Positions 17,935 through 26,593 of a DNA stretch of 64,000 nt are shown piece after piece. Both the position numbers and the translations under genes were made by a program. Positions within the stretch are counted from its first letter, which is position 1. Each line of letters starts with the position of its first letter. The DNA is taken from positions 124,001 to 188,000 of the forward strand of contig NZ_FZQR01000012.1 in NCBI RefSeq assembly GCF_900199455.1, written 5' to 3'. This DNA comes from Mesorhizobium carmichaelinearum (GTDB lineage Bacteria; Pseudomonadota; Alphaproteobacteria; Rhizobiales; Rhizobiaceae). The notes under the pieces were generated by a model, which saw only the letters and a list, made by a program, of their open reading frames with translations, did no database searches and was not told the origin of the DNA.

Positions 17935-19932
17935 TCACGCCACTCCAGCGATCGCCCTGGCGAATTCGCTTGCGGAGAAAGGTTCGAGGTCGTCGACCTG
18001 TTCGCCGACGCCGATGAAATAGACAGGCAATTTGTGCTTTGCCGCGATCGCCACCAGAATACCGCCGCGCGCAGTGCCGTCCAGCTTGGTCATCACCAGG
18101 CCGTTGACGCCGGCGATGTTGCGGAAGATTTCGACCTGGTTGAGCGCGTTCTGGCCGGTGGTGGCGTCGACCGTCTGCAGCACGGTGTGCGGCGCTTCCG
18201 GGTCGAGCTTGCCGAGCACGCGGACGATCTTTTCGAGTTCCGCCATCAGTTCGGTCTTGTTCTGCAGCCGGCCGGCTGTGTCGATGATCAGCACGTCGGA
18301 GCCGGCTTCTTTTGCCCGTTCGAAGGCGTCATAGGCGAGGCCGGCGGCATCGGCGCCGATCTTGGAGGCGATGACAGGCGATTTCGTCCGTTCGCCCCAG
18401 ATCTTCAATTGCTCGATCGCGGCGGCGCGGAACGTGTCGCCGGCGGCGAGCATCACCGACAGGCCGCCATCGGTCAGTTTTGCCGCGAGCTTGCCGATGG
18501 TCGTGGTCTTGCCGGTGCCGTTGACGCCGACCACCAGGATGACATGCGGCTTATGCGAGAGATCGAGCTCCAACGGCCGGGCGACGGGGGTCAGCACCTT
18601 CTCCACCTCGGCCGCCATGACGGTTCGGACATCCGTATCGGAGACGTCCTTGCCGTAGCGGCTGGCGGCCAGCGCGTCGGTGATACGAAGCGCGGTTTCC
18701 ATGCCGAGATCGGCGCGGATCAGCACGTCTTCCAGATCCTGCAGCGTCTCCTCGTCGAGCTTGCGCTTGGTGAAGACGCCGGCAATGTTGCCGGTCAGTT
18801 CGCGCGAGGAACGGGCAAGCCCGTCCCGCATGCGCTGGAACCAGGAGCGCCGCGGCGCCGGCTCCGGCGCCTTCACCGGCTCGGCCTTCTGCTCGACTTT
18901 CTTGGTGACGGTCACCTTGCCGGGAGCGGGTTTCGGCTCCGGCTTCGGCTGTGGGGCGGGCTGCGGCTCGGGCGCGATCTCGGCAATGACGGGCTGCGTC
19001 TCGACCGGCGCCGGCTTTACCTCCCCCTCGATGGGGGAGGTCCTGAGCGAAGCTCGGGGGTGACTGGCGCCAGCGTCGGCGCCATCACCCCTCCCCGCCA
19101 CTTCGTGGCGACCCTCCCCATCGAGGGGAGGGTGGGAAGCTTCTTCCTTCTCCCCGTCCCTATACGGGGAGAAGGTGCCGGCAGGCGGATGAGGGGCGGC
19201 GCTAACCTTCGGAGTCGGCTGCGCTACAGGCGCGGCCGGTGGCGGCACCTCGACCGGTGTTGGCTGTTCGACCGGAACCTCGGCAGGCGGAGCCGGCACC
19301 TCGATCGGCGCCGGTTCGGGCTGCCGTTCCGGGCGCGGCGGCGCAATCTCCGGCTCGGCTGGCGCCGGAGCAGGGACTTCTTGCGGCTGCGGTTCGGGGG
19401 CGGGCTCCGGAGCGGCAGGGGGAAGCGGAATTTCCTCGGGCGCCGGCGGTTCCGGAAGCTCTGGCGCGGGTGCCGGTTCCTCTTGCGGCACGGGCTCCGG
19501 CAGCGGTTCCGGTTCGGCGGGAATCGTCGGCTCCGGTATGGGCGGAATGGTTGGAGCGGGCTCGGGTGCTGGCTCTTCGGGCGCGCCCTTTACCTCCCCC
19601 TCGATGGGGGAGGTCCCAAGCGTAGCTTGGGGGTGGGGGTGACTGGCGCCAGCGTCGGCGCTGTCACCCCTCCCCGCCACTTCGTGGCGACCCTCCCCAT
19701 CGAGGGGAGGGTAGGGTGCTGGTTCTGGCTCGGTTGGCGCTATCGGCGCAAGTTCCGCCTCAGGCTGCGCCTCGTCGCGCTTCAAAAACTCCGGAACGAC
19801 CTGTTCGGCGGCCGGCTTCAGCGCATCGAGCTGGTCCCATTTGATCGGCGGCAGCGGGGCGGTCTCGTCGACGCGCTCCTCGACAACCTCTTTCTTGCCG
19901 AACGAAAATATCTTCTTGAAAAAACCAGCCAT
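17935..19932 (-). CDS. ftsY: Signal recognition particle receptor FtsY, with two in-frame repeat insertions
   Basis: SRP-receptor GTPase that docks ribosome-SRP complexes at the membrane. At 665 residues it is unusually long. The NG domain begins near residue 364 and is intact: VGVNGTGKTTT (468-478), GDTFRAAA (498-505), DTAGR (551-555), TKLDG (615-619). The N-terminus starts MAGFFKKIFSFGKK, a membrane-targeting helix, followed by about 300 residues rich in Pro, Glu and Ala. Within that linker two near-identical 40-residue blocks (74-115 and 268-306, each containing PPLDGEGRHEVAGRGD and TSPIEGEVK) are translated palindromic DNA elements. It is downstream of dapF-mtaB. Confidence 0.95.
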   Translation of the reverse strand: MAGFFKKIFSFGKKEVVEERVDETAPLPPIKWDQLDALKPAAEQVVPEFLKRDEAQPEAELAPIAPTEPEPAPYPPLDGEGRHEVAGRGDSADAGASHPHPQATLGTSPIEGEVKGAPEEPAPEPAPTIPPIPEPTIPAEPEPLPEPVPQEEPAPAPELPEPPAPEEIPLPPAAPEPAPEPQPQEVPAPAPAEPEIAPPRPERQPEPAPIEVPAPPAEVPVEQPTPVEVPPPAAPVAQPTPKVSAAPHPPAGTFSPYRDGEKEEASHPPLDGEGRHEVAGRGDGADAGASHPRASLRTSPIEGEVKPAPVETQPVIAEIAPEPQPAPQPKPEPKPAPGKVTVTKKVEQKAEPVKAPEPAPRRSWFQRMRDGLARSSRELTGNIAGVFTKRKLDEETLQDLEDVLIRADLGMETALRITDALAASRYGKDVSDTDVRTVMAAEVEKVLTPVARPLELDLSHKPHVILVVGVNGTGKTTTIGKLAAKLTDGGLSVMLAAGDTFRAAAIEQLKIWGERTKSPVIASKIGADAAGLAYDAFERAKEAGSDVLIIDTAGRLQNKTELMAELEKIVRVLGKLDPEAPHTVLQTVDATTGQNALNQVEIFRNIAGVNGLVMTKLDGTARGGILVAIAAKHKLPVYFIGVGEQVDDLEPFSASEFARAIAGVA
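19015..19175. repeat. Palindromic element inside ftsY, copy 2
   Basis: Bases 19015-19131 pair CCTCCCCCTCGATGGGGGAGG-type arms with CCCTCCCCATCGAGGGGAGGG, with an inner GCCACTTCGTGGC hairpin and GGCGCCAGCGTCGGCGCC. Next to it at about 19148-19175 is a separate small palindrome, CTCCCCGT-CCCTAT-ACGGGGAG. Both are read in frame as FtsY residues 253-306. Confidence 0.88.
19588..19713. repeat. Palindromic element inside ftsY, copy 1
   Basis: Nearly identical to 19015-19131 but longer by a multiple of three bases, so the frame is kept. It encodes FtsY residues 74-115. The two copies share the GCCACTTCGTGGC hairpin and the GACTGGCGCCAGCGTCGGCG segment. Confidence 0.88.
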
Positions 19933-19944
19933 GCTTTGCGTTTC

Positions 19945-21285
19945 TCAGGCGGCGCGTGCGGCAAGCGGGGCTGCGGTCAGCCTGATACCATCGTGGCCAG
20001 TAATTGTCGCTTCGACGATCTCGCCCGGCGCGCCGGTGCCAAGCGCGGCAAGCGTGAAGCCTTCGGTGCGGCCGAGCCCGTCGCGCTCGATCAGGATCGA
20101 CTGGCGCGTTCCAGGCAGCGAGGACAGATGGCGCCGATAGGCGGCCTCACCAGCGGCGCGCAGCCGCGCGGCGCGCTGCTTGACCAGTTCGCGGCGTAGC
20201 TGCGGCATGCGCGCGGCGGGCGTGCCCTCGCGCGGACTGAACGGGAAGACGTGGAGATGGGTCAGCCCGCATTCCTCGACGATTTTTATCGAGTTCTCGA
20301 ACATGGCGTCGGTCTCGGTCGGGAAACCGGCGATGATGTCGGCGCCGAAGACGATTGCGGGGCGCAATTTGCGGACATCCTCGCAGAAGCGGATCGACTG
20401 GTCGCGCAGATGGCGGCGCTTCATGCGCTTCAGGATCATGTCGTCGCCCGACTGCAGCGACAGATGCAGATGCGGCATCAGCCGGGGTTCGGTGGCGATG
20501 GCATCGAGCAAATCGTCGTCGGCCTCGATGGAATCGATCGAGGATAGCCGCAGACGCTTCACATCGGGCACCTGCTTCAAAATGGTCTTCACCAGCTTGC
20601 CGAGTTTCGGCGCGCCGGGCAGATCGGCGCCGAAGCTGGTCATGTCGACGCCGGTCAGCACGACCTCGGCATAGCCGTTGCCAGCGAGCCGCTTGACCTG
20701 TTCGACCACGGCGCCCATCGGCACCGAGCGGGAATTGCCGCGGCCATATGGAATGATGCAGAAGGTGCAGCGGTGGTCGCAACCATTCTGCACCTGCACG
20801 AAGGCGCGCGCCCGGCCCTCTATGGCGTCGACCATATGGCCGGCGGTCTCGCGCACCGAGAAGATGTCGTTGACGCGGGCCTTCTCGGTGTCGTTGACGC
20901 CGAAATCCGGCAGCGCGCGGTAGGAGTGCGCCTTCAGTTTCTCTTCATTTCCAAGCACGAGATCGACCTCGTCCATGGCGGCGAATTTTTCCGGCTCGGT
21001 CTGCGCGGCGCAGCCGGTGACGATGATGCGCGCCTGCGGGTTGTCGCGGCGCGCCTTGCGGATCGCCTGCCTGGCCTGGCGCACCGCCTCGCCGGTGACG
21101 GCGCAGGTGTTGAAGATGACGGCGCCGCCTTGCAGCGCGCCGAGCCCGGCGCTTTCGGCCTCGCGCCGCATCACTTCGGATTCGTAGGTGTTCAGCCGGC
21201 AGCCGAAGGTCACCACATCAATGCGGCTGGAGGCATCGGAAAGGGAGCCGTCGACATCCAGGCTCTTGGACAGAGCAACCGACAT
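19945..21285 (-). CDS. mtaB: tRNA t6A37 methylthiotransferase MtaB
   Basis: Radical-SAM enzyme that adds a methylthio group to t6A at position 37 of ANN-decoding tRNAs. About 446 residues: an N-terminal UPF0004 domain with cysteines in TFGCRLNTYES, NTCAVTG and TGCAAQ, then the radical-SAM cluster CDHRCTFCIIPYGRG, and a C-terminal TRAM-like part. ATG 21285 overlaps the dapF stop (ATGA), while the frame open upstream only shadows dapF. It is cotranscribed with dapF and ftsY. Confidence 0.92.
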   Translation of the reverse strand: MSVALSKSLDVDGSLSDASSRIDVVTFGCRLNTYESEVMRREAESAGLGALQGGAVIFNTCAVTGEAVRQARQAIRKARRDNPQARIIVTGCAAQTEPEKFAAMDEVDLVLGNEEKLKAHSYRALPDFGVNDTEKARVNDIFSVRETAGHMVDAIEGRARAFVQVQNGCDHRCTFCIIPYGRGNSRSVPMGAVVEQVKRLAGNGYAEVVLTGVDMTSFGADLPGAPKLGKLVKTILKQVPDVKRLRLSSIDSIEADDDLLDAIATEPRLMPHLHLSLQSGDDMILKRMKRRHLRDQSIRFCEDVRKLRPAIVFGADIIAGFPTETDAMFENSIKIVEECGLTHLHVFPFSPREGTPAARMPQLRRELVKQRAARLRAAGEAAYRRHLSSLPGTRQSILIERDGLGRTEGFTLAALGTGAPGEIVEATITGHDGIRLTAAPLAARAA

Positions 21286-22181
21286 CAGGCCGCGCTTTCG
21301 GTGTCGCGAGCCCAGGTGCCGGTCGAGGGATCGAAGCTGCCGGAAAATTCCCATTCGGCGGCACCGGTCAGGATGACGTGGTCATCGTCGCGCCATTCGA
21401 CATGCAGCGTGCCGCCGCCGGGGGTCAGCAGGTTGACGCTGCGGCCGGTCCGCCTGGTGCGGGCCGCGGCCACCACCGATGCGCAGGCCGCGGAGCCGCA
21501 GGCCTTGGTCAGGCCGGCGCCGCGCTCCCAGGTGCGGATGATCATGCTCTCGGGCGACGTTACTTGCGCGATGGTGATGTTCGCGCGTTCAGGGAAGATC
21601 GGGTGGTTTTCGAGCAGCGGGCCGAAGCGCTCTAGCTCATAGGACCAGACATCGCGATCGACCCAGAAGATGGCGTGCGGGTTGCCCATCGAAACGGCGG
21701 AGGGCGAATGCAGCACCGGTGCGTCGATCGGGCCGATCTGGAGTTCGATCATACGGGTGTCGCGGAACTCCTCGGCGAGCGGAATCTCCTGCCAGCCGAA
21801 ATGCGGGATGCCCATGTCGACCGAGATCGTGCCGTCGGCATGTTCCCTTGCATTGAGGATGCCGGCGCGGGTCTCGAAGGTGAAGGTCTTCTGGCCGGTC
21901 TCGGCGGCGAGCGCCTGGACGACGCAGCGCATGCCGTTGCCGCAGGCCTGCGCACTGGTGCCGTCCGAATTCAGGATGTCGACATAGTAGGCGGTGCCCG
22001 GCGTCTTCGCATCATGGATCGCCATGATCTGGTCAAAACGGGTCGCGGCATCTGCGTTCAGCGCAAGGGCGGCGGCCGCCGTCACCCGATCGGCACGGCC
22101 GCGCATATCGGCAACGATGATCTCGTTGCCGATGCCGTTCATCTTAGCGAAAGGGGCAGTGCTTGCCATTGCTCTTGCCAT
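21285..22181 (-). CDS. dapF: Diaminopimelate epimerase
   Basis: Converts LL- to meso-diaminopimelate for lysine and peptidoglycan synthesis. 298 residues with both catalytic cysteines in place: C80 in ACGNGMRC and C228 in KACGSAACA. The substrate-binding start FAKMNGIGNEIIVADMR and the PHFGWQEIPL segment are normal. The start is either the first Met or the fifth residue Met. It heads the operon with mtaB by ATGA overlap. Confidence 0.95.
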   Translation of the reverse strand: MARAMASTAPFAKMNGIGNEIIVADMRGRADRVTAAAALALNADAATRFDQIMAIHDAKTPGTAYYVDILNSDGTSAQACGNGMRCVVQALAAETGQKTFTFETRAGILNAREHADGTISVDMGIPHFGWQEIPLAEEFRDTRMIELQIGPIDAPVLHSPSAVSMGNPHAIFWVDRDVWSYELERFGPLLENHPIFPERANITIAQVTSPESMIIRTWERGAGLTKACGSAACASVVAAARTRRTGRSVNLLTPGGGTLHVEWRDDDHVILTGAAEWEFSGSFDPSTGTWARDTESAA

Positions 22182-22253
22182 TGCTCCGCGAAATTCCGTG
22201 TCTGTTTGGCGCTATATGGCGGAAACGGGCGGCAATTACCAGTGCGCAGGCAT

Positions 22254-22324
22254 GTTCAGTCACGGCGAAGGTGCCGGACCCAGTCACGGCGGAGATGCCG
22301 GACTTAGGTCACGGCAAAGATGCC
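22254..22324 (-). repeat. Three tandem 22-25-base repeats at the end of the DUF1328 gene
   Basis: Read on the minus strand, GGCATCTTTGCCGTGACC (the last codons of the DUF1328 gene) is followed by two diverged copies, GGCATCTCCGCCGTGACTGG and GGCACCTTCGCCGTGACTG. The repeats start in the coding end and run past the stop codon. Confidence 0.75.
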
Positions 22325-22465
22325 TAGCACCACCAGCAGGAAGATGACGAGAACGATGCCGATGAGGATGCGCGCGCCGGTGGCCGCGGCTCCGGCCAGC
22401 GCCGGCATGCCGAGCAGGCTCGCCGCGGCGGCGACGATGAGCAGAATGATGATCCATTTGATCAT
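22304..22465 (-). CDS. DUF1328 / YtjA family small membrane protein
   Basis: Hydrophobic peptide of 53 residues starting MIKWIIILLIVAAAASLLG with a second helix ARILIGIVLVIFLLVVLGIF, the two-helix layout of UPF0391 (YtjA). The central GMPALAGAAATGARI is a good match. Relatives are often stress-induced; the function is not known. It is too short for a standard ORF cut-off but the family match is clear. Its last codons (GIFAVT and stop) are the first unit of a three-fold tandem repeat. Confidence 0.8.
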   Translation of the reverse strand: MIKWIIILLIVAAAASLLGMPALAGAAATGARILIGIVLVIFLLVVLGIFAVT

Positions 22466-22559
22466 GGGAATGCCTCGCAAGCCGACAGATTTGAAACCGA
22501 AGAACGCTTCTGCCGTGCCTGGGTTCCCGCGGTTTGCGAGGCGATGTCAGCGGAAAAAC

Positions 22560-23126
22560 CTAGCCGGCGATCTCGATATCGGTGCTGAACGGCGCCGTCT
22601 TGGTCGAGTTCTGGTCATGCATGAGGAAGTTGCACTTGTATTTCCCCGCCGGCAGGCCATCGAGGGACAGGTCGAGTTTGAAGAACAGTTCTCGGTTGTG
22701 CGAGCGGGAAGCGACCTGAACGCTGCCGATCTTCTCGAAGGTGCCCAGAGCTTCGCCCGTGTCGGAAAGCACGGTGAGGTCGACGGAAAGCGCGATCTGG
22801 CTGTTGCCGAGGCCGTCCGAGCCATAGCCATAGCCGACCGGCTCCATGTAGAGCACGACCTTCTCGCCGGGCTTGTAGATGTGATTGGCGCGCTCGCTGT
22901 AGATGCCGAAGCCGCCGGCCGAATCGACCTGTTTGACGTTCTCCACGGCAAGCGGCATCGCCTGCCACAACGCCTCTTCGGCGCTGCGGAATTTCTCCAG
23001 CGCGCCGGCGCCATCGCCGGCTTGCAGCGCCTTTTCGGCTTCGGCGGCATGATCGGCGATTTCACCCGCGAAAGCCGCCGGCGCCGAGATTGCCAGTGCC
23101 ATCAGTGCTGCAACGATCGATTTCAT
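22560..23126 (-). CDS. Exported protein of unknown function
   Basis: Conserved-looking secreted protein of 188 residues. Residues 1-20 form a signal peptide (MKSIVAALMALAISAPAAFA). The mature N-terminal part, HAAEAEKALQAGDGAGALEKFRSAEEALW, resembles a single TPR-like helix pair. The rest is beta-rich (YKPGEKVVLYMEPVGYGYGS, IALSVDLTVLSDTGE, GKYKCNFLMHDQNS). AGGGGACC lies about 6 bases before ATG 23126; a start further upstream adds a nonconserved extension. I do not recognise a named family and assign no function. Confidence 0.75.
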   Translation of the reverse strand: MKSIVAALMALAISAPAAFAGEIADHAAEAEKALQAGDGAGALEKFRSAEEALWQAMPLAVENVKQVDSAGGFGIYSERANHIYKPGEKVVLYMEPVGYGYGSDGLGNSQIALSVDLTVLSDTGEALGTFEKIGSVQVASRSHNRELFFKLDLSLDGLPAGKYKCNFLMHDQNSTKTAPFSTDIEIAG

Positions 23127-23196
23127 CTGAGGTCCCCTTTTTTGCTGGCCGGACCATCGGCGAAAATGATGGTGCCGTAAATGGCCAATGCGCACT

Positions 23197-24216
23197 TCAG
23201 CCGTGCTCGATCTCCGGTACGTCCCAGATTTCGCCGGGCCGCAAGGCGCGAAAGCGCTCCTGTGGCAGACCCTCTGCCTCGAGCGCCTCTGCCAGTTTGC
23301 GGGCCGGCTCGTCCATCGGTTCGTCGGTGAGCTGGAAACTGCCCCAGTGGCAGCCGGCGGCGAAGGCGGCCTTGCACAGCTTCATGCCTTGTACCGCTTC
23401 CTCGGGATTCTGGTGCTGCGGCGCCATGAACCAGCGCGGCTCATAGGCGCCGATCGGCAGGATGGCGAAGCGGAAGCCGCCATGTTTGTCCGCCATCAGC
23501 CGGTAGTTGATGCCGTCGTGGAAGCCGGTATCGCCGGCGAAATAGAGTTTGCCGCCCGGCGTCTCGATGACGAAGCCGGCCCACAGCGCCATGCGGCGGT
23601 CGCGGGCGCCGCGCGCCGACCAGTGATGCGTTGGCTCGATGTGGACGAAAACGCCATGGCCGATGTCGACCCTGTCGCCCCAGTCATACGCCGACAGCCG
23701 CATATCAGGAACCGCCTCACCGATCAGCACATCGTTGCCGAGCGGCGTCACCACCCGCGGATCGTGCTTTTCCTTCAACCGCTTCAACGTGACGAGGTCG
23801 AGATGGTCGTAATGGTTGTGGCTGACCAGGACGAGATCGATCGGCGGCAGATCGGCAAAGGCGATGCCTGGCGGATTGACGCGCTTTGGCCCGGCGAAGG
23901 AAAACGGCGAGGTGCGTTGCGACCAGACCGGGTCGGTAAGGATGTTCAGTCCGGCGGTCTGGATCAGCAGGGTGGAGTGACCGACCATGGTCACGGTTAG
24001 ATCGGAGCCGTCTACCCGCGCGGCTGGCCTCGCCTGCGGAAAGGGGCTCGGATTGGTCGCCGGCCATTTCGCGCGCTGGCCGTTGAATTGCCATTTCAGC
24101 AGGTCGGCGAAGCGGCCGGGCATCCGGCCGCCGGGATTGAAGAACAAGGTGCCATCGAAATGGTCGCTGGGCGGACCGCTGTAATAGCGGTTGGCGGCTT
24201 TCTTTCTCGCGGCCAA
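23197..24216 (-). CDS. MBL-fold metal-dependent hydrolase, NAPE-PLD/UlaG-like
   Basis: Metallo-beta-lactamase fold hydrolase of about 339 residues. Metal ligands are visible: HSTLLIQTAGLNILTDPV (strand and Asp), SHNHYDHLD (HxHxDH), PTHHWS and FAGDTGFHDG. The overall pattern is like bacterial NAPE-PLD-like or UlaG-type proteins, which cleave phosphodiesters or lactones. The start is uncertain: TTG 24216 has GGAG 8 bases upstream and gives a family-like N-terminus, while the frame is open a further 145 codons. It is divergent from the frameshifted gene at 24383. Confidence 0.82.
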   Translation of the reverse strand: MAARKKAANRYYSGPPSDHFDGTLFFNPGGRMPGRFADLLKWQFNGQRAKWPATNPSPFPQARPAARVDGSDLTVTMVGHSTLLIQTAGLNILTDPVWSQRTSPFSFAGPKRVNPPGIAFADLPPIDLVLVSHNHYDHLDLVTLKRLKEKHDPRVVTPLGNDVLIGEAVPDMRLSAYDWGDRVDIGHGVFVHIEPTHHWSARGARDRRMALWAGFVIETPGGKLYFAGDTGFHDGINYRLMADKHGGFRFAILPIGAYEPRWFMAPQHQNPEEAVQGMKLCKAAFAAGCHWGSFQLTDEPMDEPARKLAEALEAEGLPQERFRALRPGEIWDVPEIEHG

Positions 24217-24382
24217 GCTCGGTGCTCCAGCGGGTTTCGGTTTCTTGACATAGGTTCTGCGCCCGTTGGCGCAAGCATTCGGCTGAACGATTGCAGGGGC
24301 TGCGGCACTTGGGTAACAGGCTGCGCGGTGTGACGGCTGCAACTTTCGGTGTACCATCGCTAGGCGCAAGGAGGGTCTCGCC

Positions 24383-25794
24383 ATGCGGCGGCTGGCAATT
24401 CTGGTGGTCATTGCAACCGCATCGATGGCATCGATGGTTGCGGCGCAGACACGGCAAGACAAGCCCGGCGCCTGCAGCCATGCGCCAACCATCATGGCGG
24501 CGGCCGATTTTCTGCTCGCCGAACCGGCGATCTTCCCGAATTTCTGGCGCGATCGTTTCGCGACGACGCCGCCTATCTGAAGATACGCTATGGCGATCTC
24601 AGCCATGCCGAGGGCTCGGCGCTTCTGGTGGGCTTGGAAAAACGCAGCCATCCGCCGCTGCGCATTGCCGAGCTCAGGCTTGCCTACGCAACGAAGCCGG
24701 AGCGGGCGGCGATGTTGGCCGGCATGCAGCCGCAGCCCAATGCGAAGTCGATTTTGCCTCAGCTTGGGCTACCTGCCTTGCGCGTGCTTGTCATCGAGGA
24801 TGGCGGCGATTGGCTGCTGGGCGAACTGGGTCACTTGCAGACGTTGGATCTTTACCAGGCGTTAGACGCCGCCAAAGCAATTGCGGGCGCGTTGTCCGTT
24901 CTCGATGACGAGGCAAAGTCTCAGTTCGCCCAAAGGGCCGAAAATGCAGGCGTTTGGCCGCTGGCTCTCGAGATGCGGGCGGTCAAGGACGACCTTTCCG
25001 ACTACGTCGCGTACCTCGACAAGCTTCCACCCCACAAGGGCAATCGCACGGGGTTTATCCGCAATGCTCTTTACTCAGCCGATCTTCGCCCTTCGTTCGA
25101 TATCTCCAAACAGCCAGCCGAAGTGCAGGCGCTCGACCGTCAAAACGGTATGGGGCCGGCTATCCGACAGATCGGGCGGCTGATTGCCTATGCTCCTCAG
25201 GCCGCGATCTTGCTGCCTCTCGTCAACCAGACCGGCGACCTGCGCCTCGGCACCACGGTGGCAGCGGCGCTCAACGCGCAGATTGCCGAAAAGCAGCTCG
25301 ACCCGGTCAACGATCCCGATGCTGTTACGACAACCATGCTCGACGGGATCGATTATGTTCTTGGTCACCGCGACCGGGAGGATAACCTGCGTCACGCTCT
25401 AATCTTTGAAATGGGCGAAACGGCAGAGTCGTTCATCGACAGGGCGTTGGCCCGGTCGACGTTGGCCTCCTTCATGCAAGGCAGTGGGGCCAAACCGCCA
25501 CCTCGCCCGAAACTGCTCACAGCGGCCTTCCCTTGGGAACAGTGGGTCGGATTGGCCGGCAGACTGAAGGCCGGCGAAGCCATCGCGCCGGAAGATCGCA
25601 TCGTTGCGGCCGATCTCATGATCGCAGCCGACCGTCCTGCGGATGCGTTGGCCTTGCTGAAAACGACCGGCGATTGGAAGACGGCAGTGCGGCGCTCTCA
25701 TGAGCTGGCGCTTAGGCTGGACCGCCGATGCGCCGACCTGCTGCGGCCCCCAATGCCGATTTCGCAGCCGCTCTACCGGTTCGAGCCGCATTAG
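24383..25794 (+). pseudogene. Exported protein gene split by a frameshift
   Basis: An AAGGAGGG ribosome site precedes ATG 24383, which encodes a signal peptide (MRRLAILVVIATASMASMVAAQ) but stops after 65 codons at 24580. The downstream frame is open to 25794 and, read backwards past its first GTG (24628), continues as LPEFLARSFRDDAAYLKIRYGD, overlapping the first frame at about 24500-24580. A single missing base in that stretch would explain it. The fused product would be about 470 residues, soluble and exported. I recognise no family. It could be a real pseudogene, a sequencing error, or a truncated protein starting at 24628. Confidence 0.6.
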
Positions 25795-25974
25795 GGGCGC
25801 CTCCGATGACCGACGAGCGCGCCTTTGGCCGGATGATTGCGATAAATTTGCAACAATCTTGGCGCAAACCCTATTTTAACCATATCGGGTTGAAATTTCG
25901 CCACCTTCTCCATCTTGGTGGAGGGTGATATTGCGCGGACGGCATCCCCCCAGCCGGATCCGACGGAGGTTGTA

Positions 25975-26514
25975 ATGAATTTTTCGAAAAGCGGTCTTAT
26001 GGCCGTATCGCTGGCTGCGCTCGTTGCGAGTGGCTGCTCGACCACACGCTTCTCGTCGATGGACGACCAGCAGCCGGCGCCACTGCAGCCGGCGCCTGCT
26101 GGCCAGGTGACCTCCAACCAGCTACCGCCGCCGGCCGCGCCCGGAACCACCGACCCGTCGAAATTCCCGACCGCACCGGCAAACACACAGGTTGCGTCCC
26201 TGCCGCCGGACGGCACGGCACCCGCCGGTGCCTCGGATCTCAACGCGGCAGCCGTCGCCGGCGTCTGGAACGCCAGCGTTTCCGGCCAGAGCTGCAAGAT
26301 CGCGACGCCGCAGACCAAGTTCGGCGCCGGCTTCCGCGCCGGGCCGCTGCACTGCCCCGCACCCATCGACGGCATCAAGTCGTGGAATGTCGCCGGCAAG
26401 CAGCTGACGCTTTACGATGAGAATGGCGGCTCGCTGGCGCGGCTCTATTCCTCGGGCGGCTCGAAATTCGACGGCCAGACTTCCAACGGCCAGCCGATCT
26501 CGCTTACAAGATAG
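25975..26514 (+). CDS. omp19: Outer-membrane lipoprotein Omp19, AprI/Inh domain
   Basis: Lipoprotein of 179 residues. The signal peptide ends in LVASGC, with C22 the likely lipidated cysteine. A Pro- and Gln-rich spacer follows, then a C-terminal AprI/Inh protease-inhibitor-like domain: VAGVWNASVSGQSCKIATPQ (first 20 residues), AGFRAGPLHCPA, LTLYDENGG. The two domain cysteines in SCKIATP and LHCP would form the conserved disulfide. The close resemblance to Brucella Omp19 is from memory of that protein. GGAGG lies about 6 bases before the ATG. Omp19-type proteins inhibit proteases and are surface antigens. Confidence 0.88.
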   Translation: MNFSKSGLMAVSLAALVASGCSTTRFSSMDDQQPAPLQPAPAGQVTSNQLPPPAAPGTTDPSKFPTAPANTQVASLPPDGTAPAGASDLNAAAVAGVWNASVSGQSCKIATPQTKFGAGFRAGPLHCPAPIDGIKSWNVAGKQLTLYDENGGSLARLYSSGGSKFDGQTSNGQPISLTR

Positions 26515-26593
26515 GCCCGACCTCCCCAGTGCATGTCGCACAAACGGCCCCGGTTTCGGGACCGCGACACGCATAGAACAAACGACGTGACCG

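Noticed and set aside
18034..20199. A 721-codon plus-strand frame opposite ftsY
   Set aside because: Antisense shadow of ftsY; its Arg/Gly-rich runs are the complement of the Pro/Glu linker.
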